The notes beneath the pieces are model-generated. The model was not told the DNA's origin. It was given only the letters and a program-made list of their open reading frames with translations, and made no database searches. The translations under genes and the position numbers were made by a program. A DNA stretch of 64,000 nt, taken from assembly GCA_030602715.1 (NCBI GenBank), contig JAUVZD010000012.1:46242-110241 (forward strand), in the 5' to 3' direction. Each line of letters starts with the position of its first letter. The first letter of the stretch is position 1. Below, in pieces: positions 53,212 to 63,277 of this stretch. Source of the stretch: Candidatus Coatesiibacteriota bacterium. Lineage in GTDB: Bacteria > RBG-13-66-14 > B26-G2 > JAUVZD01.

Positions 53212-54230
53212 GCGTGAAGGAAAAACATATCACTTTGGCACACGGCGGTGGTGGCATCCGCACCTGGGAGCTGTTGAACGAGGTAATCCTTCCCGCACTT
53301 GGCGCAGGCAACCTGGCACTGGAGGACAGCGCCCCTCTGGGCAACCTCAGCGGGAAGCAAGCGCTGACCACCGATTCCTTTGTGGTAACCCCCCGCATCT
53401 TTCCCGGCGGCGACTTGGGTAAACTGGCGATTTTTGGCACCGCCAACGACCTGGCGGTGATGGGAGCCCGCCCATGCTTCATCACCATCAGCCTCATCCT
53501 GGAGGAGGGTTTCTCCATAAGCGAGCTCGCCCAACTACTGGAAAGCGCCGGGAAGGCGAATCAAGAGGTGGGCTCTCTTATAAGCGCCGGGGATACAAAA
53601 GTGGTCCCCCGTGGGGGAGTAGACGGTCTGTTCATCAATACCTCCGGCTTGGGGGAGGTAGTTATCCACCCCCAGCCAGGTGTGGGCAAGGTCTCGCCCG
53701 GCGACGAGATTATAGTCTCCGGTGACATCGGTCGCCACGAGGCGGCGGTGATGCTGGCCCGTTCCGCCTTCGGCATATCCGGGGAGCTGGAAAGCGACCT
53801 GGCCTATGTGGGAGAGGGTGTCTTCTCCCTGAGCCGAGCGGATATCCACCTCCACTTCTGCCGGGACCTGACCCGAGGGGGACTGGCAATGGCTCTCTAC
53901 GAGGCGGCGACGGCATCAGAAGTGGGCATCCTCATTGAGGAGCAAGCACTTCCCATACATCCCCGGGTGGAGGGGCTCTGTTCGCTTCTGGGCAGTGAGC
54001 CCATATCCATGGCATGCGAGGGGACATTTATTGCAGCAGTTGCGGAGGGGGATGGAGAGAAGGCGCTTTCCACCCTGCGGGGCGCCGGTTTCCCCCAAGC
54101 CCAACTCATAGGCAAAGCGACCGAACCCTATCCGGGGGCAAAGCTGGGGCAGGTGCGAATGGTAACTCGCCTGGGCACCGAAAGGGTGATCCCCCCTCCA
54201 CTGGGGGAGACCAACCCAAGAATATGTTGA
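53208..54230 (+). CDS. hypE: Carbamoyl-dehydratase HypE
   Basis: 340 residues of the PurM/SelD fold: 'ITLAHGGGGIRTWELLNEVILPALG', 'LTTDSFVVTPRIFPGGDLGKLAIFGTANDLAVMGARP', 'SGDIGRHEAAVM', 'RDLTRGGLAMALYEAA'. It ends 'TNPRIC', the C-terminal Cys that accepts the carbamoyl group from HypF and turns it into thiocyanate. Start overlaps hypD in ATGA. hypA and hypB, which handle nickel, and the hydrogenase structural genes are not in the window. Confidence 0.97.
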   Translation: MSVKEKHITLAHGGGGIRTWELLNEVILPALGAGNLALEDSAPLGNLSGKQALTTDSFVVTPRIFPGGDLGKLAIFGTANDLAVMGARPCFITISLILEEGFSISELAQLLESAGKANQEVGSLISAGDTKVVPRGGVDGLFINTSGLGEVVIHPQPGVGKVSPGDEIIVSGDIGRHEAAVMLARSAFGISGELESDLAYVGEGVFSLSRADIHLHFCRDLTRGGLAMALYEAATASEVGILIEEQALPIHPRVEGLCSLLGSEPISMACEGTFIAAVAEGDGEKALSTLRGAGFPQAQLIGKATEPYPGAKLGQVRMVTRLGTERVIPPPLGETNPRIC

Positions 54231-54320
54231 GATTATGCACTCAATTCACGAAGAGAATTAAGCTGGCTTATGTTATTATAGACCGATGACGATGCCTACT
54301 GTATATAAGAGGAGGGCAGA

Positions 54321-54773
54321 ATGGTAACCGAGAGCATCTTCCGCCTGATCGTGGTTCCGGTTGACAGCAGTCCCAACTCCATGCGGGCGGCGGAAGTAGC
54401 CCTGAATATGTGTAAGGAATTCGGCTCCCAGTTGGTGGTGGTATCCGTAGTAGATACCGGGGTCATATTTGACCTCTCCCACCGCATTGAGGGCGGACGC
54501 AAGGTTATGCAGGCGGAGCAAGAGCTTGCGCAGGACGCCGAACATACCCTGGAGATGGTGGAGGAGATGGCTGAGGGCTATGACATCTCCATCAAGAAGG
54601 TCAAGCGCAAGGGTCATCCTCACCTGGAGATAGTCACCTTGGCAAACGAGCTGAAAGCCAGCCTGATCATTATGGGCAAGGGGGGGAGAAGAGGGGGCTC
54701 ACGGCTGGCATTGGGAAACATCACCGAAAGGGTGATTGAGGATGCGGACTGTTCGGTGATGTTGGTAACGTAA
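54321..54773 (+). CDS. Universal stress protein (UspA family)
   Basis: 150 residues of the Rossmann-like Usp fold: 'FRLIVVPVDSSPNSMRAAEVALNMCKEFGSQLVVVSVVD' and the ATP-binding 'LIIMGKGGRRGGSRLALGNITERVIEDADCSVMLV', which follows G-x2-G-x9-G-(N). It is cytoplasmic and probably binds ATP. GAGGAGGGC stands before the ATG. The 90-base gap after hypE shows no clear promoter. It is the last plus-strand gene, meeting rpoB tail to tail. Confidence 0.88.
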   Translation: MVTESIFRLIVVPVDSSPNSMRAAEVALNMCKEFGSQLVVVSVVDTGVIFDLSHRIEGGRKVMQAEQELAQDAEHTLEMVEEMAEGYDISIKKVKRKGHPHLEIVTLANELKASLIIMGKGGRRGGSRLALGNITERVIEDADCSVMLVT

Positions 54774-54810
54774 GGCATATTCTCCCGCCTGGTTATAGCT
54801 AGTGCAAACA

Positions 54811-54836
54811 AAAAGCCGCCCATGTGAGCGGCTTTT
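54811..54836. terminator. Bidirectional terminator between the usp gene and rpoB
   Basis: AAAAGCCGC and GCGGCTTTT pair perfectly (9 bp) around CCATGTGA, giving a T-run after the stem on both strands. It can stop the hyp/usp transcript from one side and the rpoB transcript from the other. Confidence 0.85.
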
Positions 54837-54912
54837 CCACTTATATAAGCGGATTCTGTCAGTTTCCCCGGTTGACTATTCCCTCCGTCCGCCTCCTTAG
54901 AGGCTCTACTCT

Positions 54913-57900
54913 TTACCCTTCTTCTTTTTTTCCCCCCCCATCCTCCCTGGATTGGGGTTCAATGTCCAGGCACAGACTGCGCAATTCACGGATGAGGACA
55001 TTGAAGGATTCCGGGGTGCCCGGTTCGGGGACCGGTTCCCCTTTGACGATGGCCTCATACATGCGAGCCCGACCGATGACATCGTCGGACTTGACGGTCA
55101 ACATCTCCTGCAGGGTATAGGCGGCACCATATGCCTCCAGAGCCCACACCTCCATCTCCCCGAAACGCTGACCGCCGAGCTGACCTTTTCCACCCAAGGG
55201 CTGTTGGGTCACCAGAGAATAGGGACCGACCGACCGAGCGTGAATCTTGTCATCGGCAAGGTGGTGGAGCTTCATCATATAGATATATCCGACGGTAACT
55301 TCCCCGTCAAATATTTCACCAGTCCGTCCGTCATAGAGGGCTGTCTTGCCGATGATGGGCAAATCCTGCTCCTCCAAAAGCTCCTTGATGGTCTTTTCCG
55401 GCACGCCGTCAAAGACCGGGCTCATCACCCGATAGCCACCTTTTTCCGCCGCCCAACCCAGATGGGTCTCCAGAATCTGACCCAGGTTCATTCGGGAGGG
55501 GACGCCCAGGGGGTTGAGCACTATATCCACCGGAGTGCCGTCAGCCATAAAGGGCATATCCTCCTCCGGTAGAATCTTAGCCACCACCCCTTTGTTGCCG
55601 TGGCGTCCAGACATCTTGTCGCCCACCGCCAGACGGCGTTTGCGAGCCACATAGACTTTGACCATCTTGATGACCCCGGGAGCAAGCTCGTCGCCTTTGC
55701 GGATGGCGTCTATCCGCTTCTCCGCTTGCGCCAGGAGAGCGTTCAAAGCATTACGATAGGTGAGCATGATGGTCTCAATCTTGTTCTCCTGTGACCGCTC
55801 AAACTTCAGCCGGTCCTCAATGATGGCTAAGAGCAGTTTTTTCTTGAAGACGCGTCCGCTGATTTTTGCCCCAGCTTTATGAACCACATCCCCGGTCTCA
55901 ATGTGGGTGATATCCTTGTTATGTTTGGTTCCCAACAGAAGGCGCTCCAGACAGAGGTCACGAGCTTCTTTGAGGTTCTTCACCGCCTTCTCCCGCTCAG
56001 CCTCAATATCCTTTATCACCTGGGCGTCACTCAGCCTCTCCCGAGAGGAACCGGTCTCCTTGCGGGTATAGACACGAACATCAACCACCCAACCCTCCAT
56101 ACCCGGGGGAGCCTTCAGGGAGGCATCGCGCACCTCGCCGGCTTTTTCACCGAAAATTGCTTTGAGCAGTTTCTCCTCCGGAAGAAGTTCCGTCTCGCCT
56201 TTAGGGGTCACCTTACCGATGAGGATGTCGCCGGCCTTCACAAAAGCCCCGACGCGGATGATACCGTCACGGTCCAGGTTGCGGATAGCTTCCGAGGATA
56301 CATTGGGGATGTCTCGGGTAATCTCCTCCGGGCCCAACTTGGTGTCCCGGCACTCCAACTCAAACTCCTCTATATGAATGGAGGAAAAGCGGTCATCCTT
56401 CAAAAACTTCTCGCTGACCAAAATAGCGTCCTCAAAGTTGTAACCCATCCAGGGCATAAAAGCCACCAACACATTCTGACCCAGGGCTAACTCTCCGAAC
56501 TGAGTTGCCGGACCGTCGGCAAGGACCTGTCCCTTCTTTACCCGATCCCCCTTACTGACCAGGGGAACCTGACTGAAGCACGTATCCTGATTGGTGCGCT
56601 TAAACTTCTTGAGATGATAGACATCCTTGTCCAAGGCTTCGGTCAAGCCCTCCAGCAGGTCGTCGCTACGACCTTCCTTCTTGACGATGATGCGACTGGC
56701 GTCCACATCCATAACTTCGCCGTCGTATCGGGCGATTACCATCACCCCGGAGTCGCGGGCAACACGACCCTCCATCCCGGTAGAGATTAAAGGCACCTCG
56801 CATTCTATCAGCGGAACCGCCTGGCGTTGCATATTGGAGCCCATCAAAGCCCGGTTGGCGTCATCGTTCTCCAAGAACGGTATCAACGAGCTGGAGACGG
56901 AGACCAACTGCACCGGGGAGACATCAATGAAATTAATCTCTTTTGGGAACACTATGGGGAACTCGCCCTTATAGCGAGAAGCCACACGCTCCGAGACCAA
57001 TTTCCCCATCTCGCCTACCTCGGCATTTGCCTGCGCAATACGGACTCCGTCCTCCATATCGGCGGTAAGAAAGCGGATATTATTGGTAACCTTTCCACCC
57101 TCCACCTTTCGGAAGGGAGTCTCTATCAAGCCATAATCGTTGACCCGGGCGTAGGTTGCAAGCGAGCTGATCAAGCCGATATTGGGACCTTCCGGGGTCT
57201 CAATGGGGCAAAGACGACCGTAATGGGTGTAATGAACATCACGCACTTCAAAGCCCGCCCTCTCCCGGGAAAGACCTCCAGGACCCAGGGCTGAGAGACG
57301 ACGTTTATGAGTCAACTCCGCCAGCGGGTTTACCTGGTCCAAAAACTGGGACAGCTGGGAGGAACCGAAGAACTCCCTGATGGTCGCCGAGAGGGGCTTG
57401 GTGTTGATTATGTCTCTGGGCATGCAATCGTCAATATCCAGTATGGACATCCGCTCCCGGATAACCCTTTCCATACGGGCAAGTCCCACTTGGAATTTGT
57501 TGTAGAGAAGCTCGCCTACCGAGCGCACCCTTCGGTTACCCAAGTGGTCAACATCGTCAACATGCCTCTCTCCGTTCTCCATTTCAATAAGCCCCTTGAT
57601 AGTGGCTACGATATCCTTTTTGTCCAGAATCCTCTTTGAAAGGGGGACCTTCAAGCCAAACTTCTCGTTTATCTTCAACCGTCCAATCCTTGCTAAATCG
57701 TAGCGCCGTTCGTTGAAGAATAGATTGTTCAGGGTTATGCGGGCGGTCTCCACATTGGCAAGGTCACCGGGGCGCAAGGTGGAGTATATCTTGTTGAGAG
57801 CATCCTCCTCGGTCTTTATCTCATCCTTGGCTATGGTGGCGGCGATCATCGGATCCCCATCGCGGTCCCCCACCTCAAAGACCTCAATCTGCTTCAGCTG

Positions 57901-58740
57901 GAGATGTTCCAGAGCCTCTAACACACCCTTGCTTATCTCTGTTCCCACATTGACCAACACCTCGCCGGTCTCCCGGTCCTTGATTGCCTTGGCCAGGAAG
58001 AGTTTAGGATGTCCTTCGGTAATTCGGCTCAGGTGGATTCTGCGACGAGGATAGAATAGCTCCCATATCTTCTCATCGGTATCATAGCCCAAAGCCCGAA
58101 GCAGTATGGTGACATACTGTTTGCGCTTGCGGTCAATGGAGAAATAGATCAGTCCGTTGACATCGGTGGTGAACTCCAGCCAGGAACCACGATAAGGGAT
58201 GATGGAGGCTAACTGAAGCCGCTTGCCGGATGAGTGGGGCTTCGTCTTATAGATTACCCCCGGCGAGCGGTGGAGCTGGCTGACGATGACCCTCTCCGCA
58301 CCGTTGATGATGAAAGTGCCCTCCTCGGTCATCAGGGGGAAATCACCCAGATAAAGCTCCTCCTCACGAATGTCCTTGACCGTGAGCGCATCGGTGTGAG
58401 GCTCTCGCTCACGAACTACCAGACGAATGACCGTCTTGATGGGCACCGAATAGGTCATCCCCCGTTCCTTACACTCGTCGCGGTCATACTTGGGTGAGCC
58501 TACATTGTAGGAGACGAACTCCAGGTAGGAATCCTCGTTGAAATCATATATGGGAAACGTGGTGTTAAACACCGCCTGCAAGCCCTGGTTCTTGCGCTTG
58601 CGTGCAGGAGTATCCTTTTGCAGAAAATCACTGTAGGATTTCTTCTGCACCTCCAGAAGATTCGGGGGGTCTATTATGGAATGAATGGTAGCGAAGCTCT
58701 TGACTGGGGTGTCCTTTGTTATCTGCACCTTTACCTCCAT
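54913..58740 (-). CDS. rpoB: DNA-directed RNA polymerase subunit beta
   Basis: About 1275 residues, complete. Markers: the rifampicin region '[53 protein letters not shown]', '[14 protein letters not shown]', '[17 protein letters not shown]', '[14 protein letters not shown]', '[27 protein letters not shown]' and the final '[32 protein letters not shown]'. Start: the track begins 11 codons early; ATG 58740 has no good site, while GTG 58728 sits five bases after GGAGG, so the true start is one of these. It follows rplL by 56 bases. Oddly, rpoC does not follow it. Confidence 0.97.
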   Translation of the reverse strand: MEVKVQITKDTPVKSFATIHSIIDPPNLLEVQKKSYSDFLQKDTPARKRKNQGLQAVFNTTFPIYDFNEDSYLEFVSYNVGSPKYDRDECKERGMTYSVPIKTVIRLVVREREPHTDALTVKDIREEELYLGDFPLMTEEGTFIINGAERVIVSQLHRSPGVIYKTKPHSSGKRLQLASIIPYRGSWLEFTTDVNGLIYFSIDRKRKQYVTILLRALGYDTDEKIWELFYPRRRIHLSRITEGHPKLFLAKAIKDRETGEVLVNVGTEISKGVLEALEHLQLKQIEVFEVGDRDGDPMIAATIAKDEIKTEEDALNKIYSTLRPGDLANVETARITLNNLFFNERRYDLARIGRLKINEKFGLKVPLSKRILDKKDIVATIKGLIEMENGERHVDDVDHLGNRRVRSVGELLYNKFQVGLARMERVIRERMSILDIDDCMPRDIINTKPLSATIREFFGSSQLSQFLDQVNPLAELTHKRRLSALGPGGLSRERAGFEVRDVHYTHYGRLCPIETPEGPNIGLISSLATYARVNDYGLIETPFRKVEGGKVTNNIRFLTADMEDGVRIAQANAEVGEMGKLVSERVASRYKGEFPIVFPKEINFIDVSPVQLVSVSSSLIPFLENDDANRALMGSNMQRQAVPLIECEVPLISTGMEGRVARDSGVMVIARYDGEVMDVDASRIIVKKEGRSDDLLEGLTEALDKDVYHLKKFKRTNQDTCFSQVPLVSKGDRVKKGQVLADGPATQFGELALGQNVLVAFMPWMGYNFEDAILVSEKFLKDDRFSSIHIEEFELECRDTKLGPEEITRDIPNVSSEAIRNLDRDGIIRVGAFVKAGDILIGKVTPKGETELLPEEKLLKAIFGEKAGEVRDASLKAPPGMEGWVVDVRVYTRKETGSSRERLSDAQVIKDIEAEREKAVKNLKEARDLCLERLLLGTKHNKDITHIETGDVVHKAGAKISGRVFKKKLLLAIIEDRLKFERSQENKIETIMLTYRNALNALLAQAEKRIDAIRKGDELAPGVIKMVKVYVARKRRLAVGDKMSGRHGNKGVVAKILPEEDMPFMADGTPVDIVLNPLGVPSRMNLGQILETHLGWAAEKGGYRVMSPVFDGVPEKTIKELLEEQDLPIIGKTALYDGRTGEIFDGEVTVGYIYMMKLHHLADDKIHARSVGPYSLVTQQPLGGKGQLGGQRFGEMEVWALEAYGAAYTLQEMLTVKSDDVIGRARMYEAIVKGEPVPEPGTPESFNVLIRELRSLCLDIEPQSREDGGGKKEEG

Positions 58741-58796
58741 ATGCGGGGAAAGGCTGCATTTGTAGCAGCCCAAACTCCCTCAAAAACTGCCACCAG

Positions 58797-59201
58797 CTAC
58801 TTGATAATGACACCTGCGCCGGCATCTTCCAGCTTCTTCTTGATCCCTTCAGCCTCCTCGGGTGTTACCCCCTCCTTAACCGACGCCGGTAGGTTGTCCA
58901 CCAGGTCTTTTGCCTCCTTTAAGCCCAAATCGGTAATGGAGCGAACCACCTTGATGACCTGGATGCGGTCCTTGGGGTCGCCGACGACATTGAGCACAAC
59001 GTCAACTATGGTCTTTGCTTCAGCTTCCGCTGCGGCTTCACCCGCAGTTGGGGCAGCGGCAACCCCTACCGGTGCGGAGGCGGAGACACCAAACTCCTCC
59101 TCCAAAACCTTGACCAACTCGTAAAGCTCAATAACCGACATGTTCTTTATCGCATCCAAGAGTTCACTTGTGGTTGCAGATTTCTTCTTGGCTTCTGCCA
59201 T
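58797..59201 (-). CDS. rplL: 50S ribosomal protein L7/L12
   Basis: 134 residues: N-terminal dimerisation helices ('[28 protein letters not shown]'), an Ala/Glu hinge ('[17 protein letters not shown]') and the C-terminal domain '[57 protein letters not shown]'. It recruits translation GTPases to the ribosomal stalk. An ideal AAGGAGG precedes the ATG. Normal length apart from a slightly long N-terminus. Confidence 0.97.
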   Translation of the reverse strand: MAEAKKKSATTSELLDAIKNMSVIELYELVKVLEEEFGVSASAPVGVAAAPTAGEAAAEAEAKTIVDVVLNVVGDPKDRIQVIKVVRSITDLGLKEAKDLVDNLPASVKEGVTPEEAEGIKKKLEDAGAGVIIK

Positions 59202-59265
59202 GTGAGTTCCTCCTTAAAAAATCTATTTCAAAATTCCTTTTAAGTCACTGAAAAAACTTTAAGCT

Positions 59266-60450
59266 CTAAGCTTTCTTTCCCTCCTCCGCCTTCCCCTTTT
59301 TCCCGGATTCTTTTTTTGCCCCGGGCTTTTCCTTGGCTTCTGCTTTCTCCTCAATTTTTGGCTTCTTTTCCTTAATCTTGGACTCCTTCTCTTCTACCTC
59401 AGCTTTTTCCTCAACCTTCGGCTCCTCCCCGGTCTCGGCTTTCTCCTCGGCTTTGGGTTTCTTCTCTTCTACCTCAGCTTCTACCTCTTCCTCCGTTCTC
59501 TCCTCAGCCTTCGGCTCCTCCTCGGTCTCGGCTTTCTCCTCGGCTTTGGGTTTCTTCTCTTCTACCTTAGCTTTTTCCTCAACCTTCGGCTCCTCCTCCG
59601 GCTTCCCTTTCTCCTCGGCTTTGGGTTTCTTCTCTTCTACCTTAGCTTCTACCTCTTCCTCCGGTCTCTCCTCAGCCTTCGGTTCCTCCCCGGTCTCGGC
59701 TTTCTCCTCGGCTTTGGGTTTCTTCTCTTCTACCTTAGCTTTTTCCTCAACCTTCGGCTCCTCCCCGGTCTCGGCTTTCTCCTCGGCTTTGGGCTTCTTC
59801 TCTTCTACCTCAGCTTTTTCCTCAGCCTTCGGCTCCTCCTCCAACTTCGCTTTCTCCTCGGCTTCGGGCACCTCCTTTGCCTCAGGCTTCTCCTCAACCG
59901 GGGGAGCGACGCCCTCGCTCTCCTCCCTCCTCTTTGCCACCTCGTTCAGCACAGTTACCGCCCGGGTGAGTATGCTTTTTAGGTCCATAGCCAAGCGGGC
60001 AACGGATGCCTTAAGGGCGGTGACCAGGCGGACATAGACCTCTTCGGCGGAGGATACCTTTGCCAGGGATTTAATCTGGTCGCTGTCAAGCAAGTTTCCC
60101 TCCATCATTCCACCCTTTATCTTCAAAGCCTCCCACTCCTTGGAGAAGCTGACCAGGACCTTGGGGCATGCAAACGGGTCCTCGCTCAGGAAAACTATAG
60201 CTGTGCTACCGGTCTCCAAAAATGCTTGCGCCTGCTCATCCAACTGAACTTTCCTGAAGGCTAACCGGGCAAGGTTGTTCTTGACCACCAGATACTCCAC
60301 CCCCACCTGGTGCAGTTTTCGGCGCAGTTCGGTCATAGCGGGAACATCCAAGCCGGTGAACTCAGTGAGGATAAACCCGGAGGAAGAGGACAATCTATCG
60401 GAGAGTCTGCTGACAAACTCCTCTTTTTGTGGTCGTTTCATCCTTTTCAT
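59266..60450 (-). CDS. rplJ: 50S ribosomal protein L10 with a long repetitive charged tail
   Basis: 394 residues from ATG 60450 (GAGGG six bases upstream; the track's start lies inside rplA). Residues 1-~170 are L10: 'MKRPQKEEFVSRLSDRLSSSSGFILTEFTGLDVPAMTELRRKLHQVGVEYLVVKNNLARLAF' and 'IKGGMMEGNLL'. After the L12-binding helix a ~220-residue tail of Glu, Lys, Ala and Pro follows, with five near-identical units 'VEEKKPKAEEKAETGEEPK' and a Lys/Gly-rich end. Bacterial L10 is normally ~165-180 residues. The frame is open throughout, so this is not a frameshift. L10 anchors L12 dimers on the ribosomal stalk; the role of the tail is unknown. Confidence 0.93.
   Translation of the reverse strand: MKRMKRPQKEEFVSRLSDRLSSSSGFILTEFTGLDVPAMTELRRKLHQVGVEYLVVKNNLARLAFRKVQLDEQAQAFLETGSTAIVFLSEDPFACPKVLVSFSKEWEALKIKGGMMEGNLLDSDQIKSLAKVSSAEEVYVRLVTALKASVARLAMDLKSILTRAVTVLNEVAKRREESEGVAPPVEEKPEAKEVPEAEEKAKLEEEPKAEEKAEVEEKKPKAEEKAETGEEPKVEEKAKVEEKKPKAEEKAETGEEPKAEERPEEEVEAKVEEKKPKAEEKGKPEEEPKVEEKAKVEEKKPKAEEKAETEEEPKAEERTEEEVEAEVEEKKPKAEEKAETGEEPKVEEKAEVEEKESKIKEKKPKIEEKAEAKEKPGAKKESGKKGKAEEGKKA
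59398..59808 (-). repeat. Tandem repeat in the L10 tail: alternating 75- and 93-bp units
   Basis: Five consecutive units start with GTAGAAGAGAAGAAACCC or a close form on the minus strand, at 59808, 59733, 59640, 59565 and 59472. Their sizes are 75, 93, 75, 93 and 75 bp, so the real period is 168 bp (56 codons) repeated about 2.4 times. All units are whole codons and keep the frame. Confidence 0.85.
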
Positions 60451-60463
60451 CTCAGCCCTCTCC

Positions 60464-61168
60464 CTAATCCTGCAATCTAAGAAGGAGTTCCTGACGGTCA
60501 ACCTTGATGCCGGGTCCCATAGTTGAGGATAGAAATACTCTGCGGATGTAAGTGCCCTTGGCGGAAGCCGGACGAGCCTTCACGATGGAGTCCATCAGGG
60601 TCAGGGCGTTCTCCACAAGCATCTTCTCCTCAAATTCCACCCGCCCGATGGGACAATGTATCACTCCACCCTTGTCCACCCGGTAGTCCACCTGTCCTGC
60701 CTTGGCGTCGGATATTGCGCCTGCCAGCTCAAACGTAACCGTGCCCTTCTTGGGGGAGGGCATAAGCCCCCTGGTGCCCAGAACTTTTCCCAGGCGACCC
60801 ACGGTCTTCATCATATCCGGAGTGGCTATAACCCGGTCGAAATCCATCCATCCCCCCTCTATCTTCTCAACCAGCTCCTCCCCGCCGACATGGTCGGCAC
60901 CGGCGTCGCGTGCTTCTGCTACCTTCTCGCCCTTGGCAAACACCAGAACGGTTACCTTCTTGCCCAGACCATGAGGTAGGACCAATGAACCACGCACCGT
61001 CTGTTCGCTCTTGCGGGTGTCCACCCCCAGCCTGACCGCCATATCCACGCCCTCGTTGAATTTGGCATAAGCCATCTCCTTCACCAACCGCACAGCCTCA
61101 TCCAGAGGATACTCCTTCTCTCGGTCCAAGACCTGAACGCTGTTACGATATTTCTTCCCTCTCTTCAT
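60464..61168 (-). CDS. rplA: 50S ribosomal protein L1
   Basis: 234 residues: '[45 protein letters not shown]', '[20 protein letters not shown]', '[30 protein letters not shown]' and '[27 protein letters not shown]'. It binds 23S rRNA at the L1 stalk and, in other bacteria, its own mRNA to control rplK-rplA. GAGGAGAGC precedes the ATG. It ends 13 bases before rplJ. Length as usual. Confidence 0.97.
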   Translation of the reverse strand: MKRGKKYRNSVQVLDREKEYPLDEAVRLVKEMAYAKFNEGVDMAVRLGVDTRKSEQTVRGSLVLPHGLGKKVTVLVFAKGEKVAEARDAGADHVGGEELVEKIEGGWMDFDRVIATPDMMKTVGRLGKVLGTRGLMPSPKKGTVTFELAGAISDAKAGQVDYRVDKGGVIHCPIGRVEFEEKMLVENALTLMDSIVKARPASAKGTYIRRVFLSSTMGPGIKVDRQELLLRLQD

Positions 61169-61289
61169 CGCTCTCCTCTCTGGTGATAACGCTCAAGCCA
61201 CAAATTCCGTGCCCAAGCTCCCAGATATATACTTACTCAATCGGTTTATCGTCCTATCAAATACAGTCTAAAACCTCCGGATCCCACTC

Positions 61290-61859
61290 CTACTTCTTTT
61301 CCTCCTCATCTGCGGAGGGCTCCTCAGATTCTCCCTCCGACACCTTCTCCACTGAGGGTTTCTCCTCCACCTCATCGGTCCCCTCCTCGGCATCCTTCTT
61401 TGCCTGTAAAAAAGCCTCCTCCTCCTCGGGTTTAATTCCCTTGACCAGGATGCCCATACTGCGGGCGGTGCCCTCCACCATACGCATTGCCGCTTCTATA
61501 TCGTATGCGTTTATGTCTTTCATCTTAATTTCGGCTATCTCCTGCACCTGCTTGCGGGTAACTATCCCCACCTTCTCCCGGTTGGGCTCGGGGCTTGCCT
61601 TAGCGATACCTAAAGCCTTTTTCAATAACGCTCCCACCGGCGGGGTCTTGATGATGAAGGTGAATGAGCGATCCGCAAAGACGGTGATGACCACAGGGAT
61701 TATCATCCCCTCCTGGTCCTTGGTGCGGGCGTTGAACTGCTTGCAAAACTCCGGCGAGTTTACCCCGTGCTGTCCCAGAGCGGGACCGACCGGTGGAGCC
61801 GGGGATGCCTGCCCCGCAGGAATCTGCAATTTAATCGTGGTCATAACTCGTTTGGACAT
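61290..61859 (-). CDS. rplK: 50S ribosomal protein L11 with acidic C-terminal extension
   Basis: 189 residues from ATG 61859 (GGGAAGG upstream; the track starts earlier). The L11 core is complete: '[37 protein letters not shown]', '[18 protein letters not shown]', '[23 protein letters not shown]'. The usual protein ends near residue 142. Here ~45 more residues follow, rich in Glu and Lys and ending in '[14 protein letters not shown]'. L11 forms the base of the GTPase-associated centre with L10. The added tail matches the habit of L10 in this genome. Confidence 0.96.
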   Translation of the reverse strand: MSKRVMTTIKLQIPAGQASPAPPVGPALGQHGVNSPEFCKQFNARTKDQEGMIIPVVITVFADRSFTFIIKTPPVGALLKKALGIAKASPEPNREKVGIVTRKQVQEIAEIKMKDINAYDIEAAMRMVEGTARSMGILVKGIKPEEEEAFLQAKKDAEEGTDEVEEKPSVEKVSEGESEEPSADEEEKK

Positions 61860-61933
61860 AACAGCCTTCCCGGAACTAGGGTGTGAAGAAACGCCCGAAA
61901 TCAAGCCTGGTCAATCCTCTTTGAGTAGGTGAT

Positions 61934-62563
61934 TCATCCGCCCACCCCCTCCGCAAACTCGTAGGATATTCTTCCCAGGGGTCCTAACATCCTCGCTTTG
62001 ACGAGAAAATTATACGGGTCTGCATTATATTCGTTCTCGTCGGCGTATACATAGACATTTAATATGTTATTCTCCTGCAGTCCACCTCTGATATAGCCAA
62101 TAAAATCCTCGCAGAGCTTCCTCAGTTTCTTATTCTTCTCCTCACTTTGTCCAAGCTCATAGTCCAGAGCGATATAAAAACTATATCGGGTTGTGCCTTC
62201 CAACTCCTTCTGATTCATATCCACCAGGTGATGGTCCGTCGGGGAATAGTCCTCCAAGAGAGAGTCTAAATCGCCTATTCCTTCAACTATTTCCTCAATG
62301 ATGGCGTCAAAATCAAATGATTCTATCTCCACCTCGGGTGGTTGGGTTGCGCTGGAATCATAACCTCCAGAGACATGGAAAGTCTCCGGTCCCAGGATTT
62401 CATCCCTACAATTACATACCACGAAGAGGGAAATAAAATATAATAACGCTATCAACCACAGCCAGCCAAGCCCCTTCCTCTTTCTAGCCAGAACTGTGGA
62501 TAAGACCACCAGAAGTATCGGGGGTGCAACAATCAACAGAAGTATGAAAAGCTTGAGAAGCAA
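61934..62563 (-). CDS. Membrane protein of unknown function inside the nusG-rplK cluster
   Basis: 209 residues with two N-terminal helices ('LLKLFILLLIVAPPILLVVLSTVLA' and 'LGWLWLIALLYFISLFVV') and an acidic soluble domain outside or inside the membrane ('EIESFDFDAIIEEIVEGIGDLDSLLEDYSP', 'YSFYIALDYELG', 'RKLCEDFIGYIRGGL'). The start is TTG 62563 with AGGT upstream. It lies between nusG and rplK, which are normally adjacent. The codon use seems lower in GC than its neighbours. No family recognised. Confidence 0.6.
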   Translation of the reverse strand: MLLKLFILLLIVAPPILLVVLSTVLARKRKGLGWLWLIALLYFISLFVVCNCRDEILGPETFHVSGGYDSSATQPPEVEIESFDFDAIIEEIVEGIGDLDSLLEDYSPTDHHLVDMNQKELEGTTRYSFYIALDYELGQSEEKNKKLRKLCEDFIGYIRGGLQENNILNVYVYADENEYNADPYNFLVKARMLGPLGRISYEFAEGVGG

Positions 62564-62719
62564 ATCTACCTGCCCACCGCAACCTAAAGCCTTAGTTGAC
62601 GATCCGGGTTATCCGCCAGGTGTGGAAGGCGACTATCGGCGCAAGGACGATAACTGAGAGGGTGACTTGTTTTGGAGACATTTATCAGTCAGTCTAAGAG
62701 ACCACACTGAAGCTGTAAT

Positions 62720-63265
62720 TTAGACCTTCTCCACCAGGGGAATATCTATCTCCACCGGCGTTGCTCGCTCAAAGATGGTCACCATAACCTTCACCTTGCC
62801 CCTTTCCGGATAGACCTCCTCCACCACGCCGTTGAAACCGCCGAAGGGACCCCGGGTAACGGTAACCGCATCGCCTCTGCTGAAGGGAATGTGCTCCACC
62901 TTTCTGGGTCGCTCCTCCTCCACCTGAGTGAGGAGACGGTGCACCTCATCGGCGGAGAGAGGAGGAGGAAACTCGTTCCTCCGGGTCTGCTGACCCACAA
63001 AACCGGTCACCCCGGTGGTGCGCCTGACCAATGCCCAGGTATCACGGTTAATCTCCATCTCTATCAGCACATAACCGGGATAGATGACCTTCTTCTGGCG
63101 AACCTTCTTCCCCCGACGATGGGTGGTTACCTCCTCGGTAGGCACAAGGATCGTCCCGAAGAAACCCTCCAGGTCCTTCTTCTTGGCCGCTTTGTGTATG
63201 GCGTCAGCGACCTTCTCCTCGTAGCCGGTATAGGTATGGATGACATACCAAAATTTGTCACCCAA
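62720..63265 (-). CDS. nusG: Transcription termination/antitermination protein NusG
   Basis: 181 residues: the NGN domain 'FWYVIHTYTGYEEKVADAIHKAA', 'VRQKKVIYPGYVLIEMEINRDTWALVRRTTGVTGFVG' and the KOW domain 'FSRGDAVTVTRGPFGGFNGVVEEVYPERGKVKVMVTIFERATPVEI'. It binds RNA polymerase and couples it to Rho and ribosomes. The start is TTG 63265, eight bases behind AGGGGG; an ATG nearby is out of frame. It follows secE by 12 bases. Confidence 0.97.
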   Translation of the reverse strand: MGDKFWYVIHTYTGYEEKVADAIHKAAKKKDLEGFFGTILVPTEEVTTHRRGKKVRQKKVIYPGYVLIEMEINRDTWALVRRTTGVTGFVGQQTRRNEFPPPLSADEVHRLLTQVEEERPRKVEHIPFSRGDAVTVTRGPFGGFNGVVEEVYPERGKVKVMVTIFERATPVEIDIPLVEKV

Positions 63266-63277
63266 GCTAACATCCCC

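Noticed and set aside
59333-60037. 234-residue plus-strand ORF rich in Ser/Phe opposite rplJ
   Set aside because: It is the antisense shadow of the Glu/Lys repeats in L10; its repeats mirror the codon pattern and it has no ribosome site.
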